Shown: piece after piece, positions 63,717 to 64,000 of the stretch | Numbering within the stretch: the first letter of the stretch is position 1 | Layout: each line of letters opens with the position of its first letter | Source of the DNA: DATEGZ01 sp035279905 | GTDB taxonomy: Bacteria; Acidobacteriota; Vicinamibacteria; Vicinamibacterales; SCN-69-37 | Length of the DNA: 64,000 nt | Assembly: GCA_035279905.1 (NCBI GenBank) | Contig: DATEGZ010000092.1 | Coordinates: 35,126 to 99,125, forward strand | Direction: 5' to 3' | Made by a program: the position numbers and the translations under genes | The notes under the pieces: generated by a model | What the model saw: the letters and a program-made list of their open reading frames with translations, nothing else | The model's database searches: none | What the model was told of the DNA's origin: nothing

Positions 63717-64000
63717 ATGATCGGGCAGAACATCGGCAAGTACAAAGTGCTCGATCGCGTCGGACGCGGCGGGATGGGCACCGTATTTCGTGCCCTCGAT
63801 GAAACGCTCAATCGCGAAGTCGCGATCAAGATCCTCAACGCCGAGCTGAACGACCCCGAAGTCGCCCGGCGCTTCCGCGCCGAGGCCGTCACCGTCGCGC
63901 GCCTCAATCATCCCGGCATCGCCACCATCTTCGAGCTGTTCCAGCACGAAGGGCAGTGGCTGATGGTGATGGAGTTCGTCCGCGGCGAAACGCTCGAGCA
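63717..64000 (+). CDS. Ser/Thr protein kinase, N-terminal part (partial)
   Basis: The first 94 codons are in the window. IGKYKVLDRVGRGGMGTVFRA is the glycine loop, VAIKILNAEL holds the ATP-binding Lys, and the Glu of helix C is in RFRAEAVTVARLNHPGI. It runs off the window before the catalytic loop. Its N-terminal sequence is closer to PknB-type kinases than to the propeller kinases nearby, but the C-terminal part cannot be seen. An AGAGG run lies immediately before the ATG. Confidence 0.9.
   Translation, partial: MIGQNIGKYKVLDRVGRGGMGTVFRALDETLNREVAIKILNAELNDPEVARRFRAEAVTVARLNHPGIATIFELFQHEGQWLMVMEFVRGETLE

Noticed and set aside
1..64000. CRISPR array, prophage or defence island
   Set aside because: No regularly spaced identical repeats, no cas, phage structural or restriction-modification genes. 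The HNH protein alone is not enough to call a defence system.

Overview
The window is a 64 kb stretch of a high-GC, gene-dense bacterial chromosome. No taxonomic marker (rRNA, ribosomal protein) is present. The gene mix points to the Acidobacteriota, most likely a Vicinamibacteria-like member: several Ser/Thr kinases fused to C-terminal beta-propellers, orphan MacB-like permeases with two FtsX domains, VWA/TPR secreted protein pairs, many lipoproteins, HpnCDE squalene genes and leaderless-looking promoters. This assignment is inference. There is no phage, CRISPR array, plasmid gene or recognisable tRNA/rRNA gene.

Layout. 1-3.2 kb: end of lipoamide dehydrogenase, a 2-oxoacid dehydrogenase E2, lipB, and a malate-dehydrogenase-like protein lacking its catalytic residues. 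3.2-10.3 kb: SDR, threonine dehydratase with a pseudo-receiver, MBL hydrolase, FHA protein, RtcB with a zinc-ribbon insert, a hydrolase without its nucleophile, YgfZ. 10.4-13.2 kb: cytochrome c/cupredoxin pair, then overlapping mutY-mutT. 13.2-20 kb: cobalamin adenosyltransferase, hpnC-hpnD-hpnE, thiI, LacD-type aldolase, membrane protein. 20-27 kb: TPR-thioredoxin protein, LolA-like protein, a frameshifted gene, lipoprotein, def, double-domain ThyX, thioesterase, and a Uxx-star glutaredoxin-like selenoprotein gene. 27.0-27.35 kb: AT-richer non-coding locus with a near-consensus promoter and two structured RNAs. 27.4-37.5 kb: MBL protein, autoregulated HTH/membrane pair, purine permease, rhodanese, M16 peptidase, MacB-like permease. 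37.6-46.2 kb: YCF48-like propeller, lipoproteins, Crp regulator, aminopeptidase P, HNH endonuclease between matching palindromes, PQQ dehydrogenase. 46.2-58.4 kb: sirtuin, two propeller kinases, rhodanese, HxlR regulator with paired operators, second MacB-like permease, HExxH lipoprotein. 58.5-64 kb: two TPR-VWA cassettes, the second ending in another candidate selenoprotein, and the start of a third kinase.

Two themes stand out. First, two small thioredoxin-fold genes (26656-26871 and 58485-58883) each have an in-frame TGA followed, exactly 11 nt later, by a hairpin with G among the first two loop bases. This is the arrangement expected of selenocysteine codons with bacterial SECIS elements, so conventional annotation would truncate both. 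Second, palindromic repeats have repeatedly invaded gene ends and linkers: they supply start codons (13250, 30618), stop codons (lipB, MDH-like, HNH), C-terminal tails (HpnC, ThiI) and internal linkers (E2, a kinase, a lipoprotein).

Likely cooperating sets are E3/E2/lipB (lipoylation-dependent oxidation), mutY/mutT (8-oxoguanine defence), hpnCDE (squalene from farnesyl-PP), cytochrome/cupredoxin (periplasmic electron transfer) and the TPR/VWA/selenoprotein cassette (exported proteins of unknown role).
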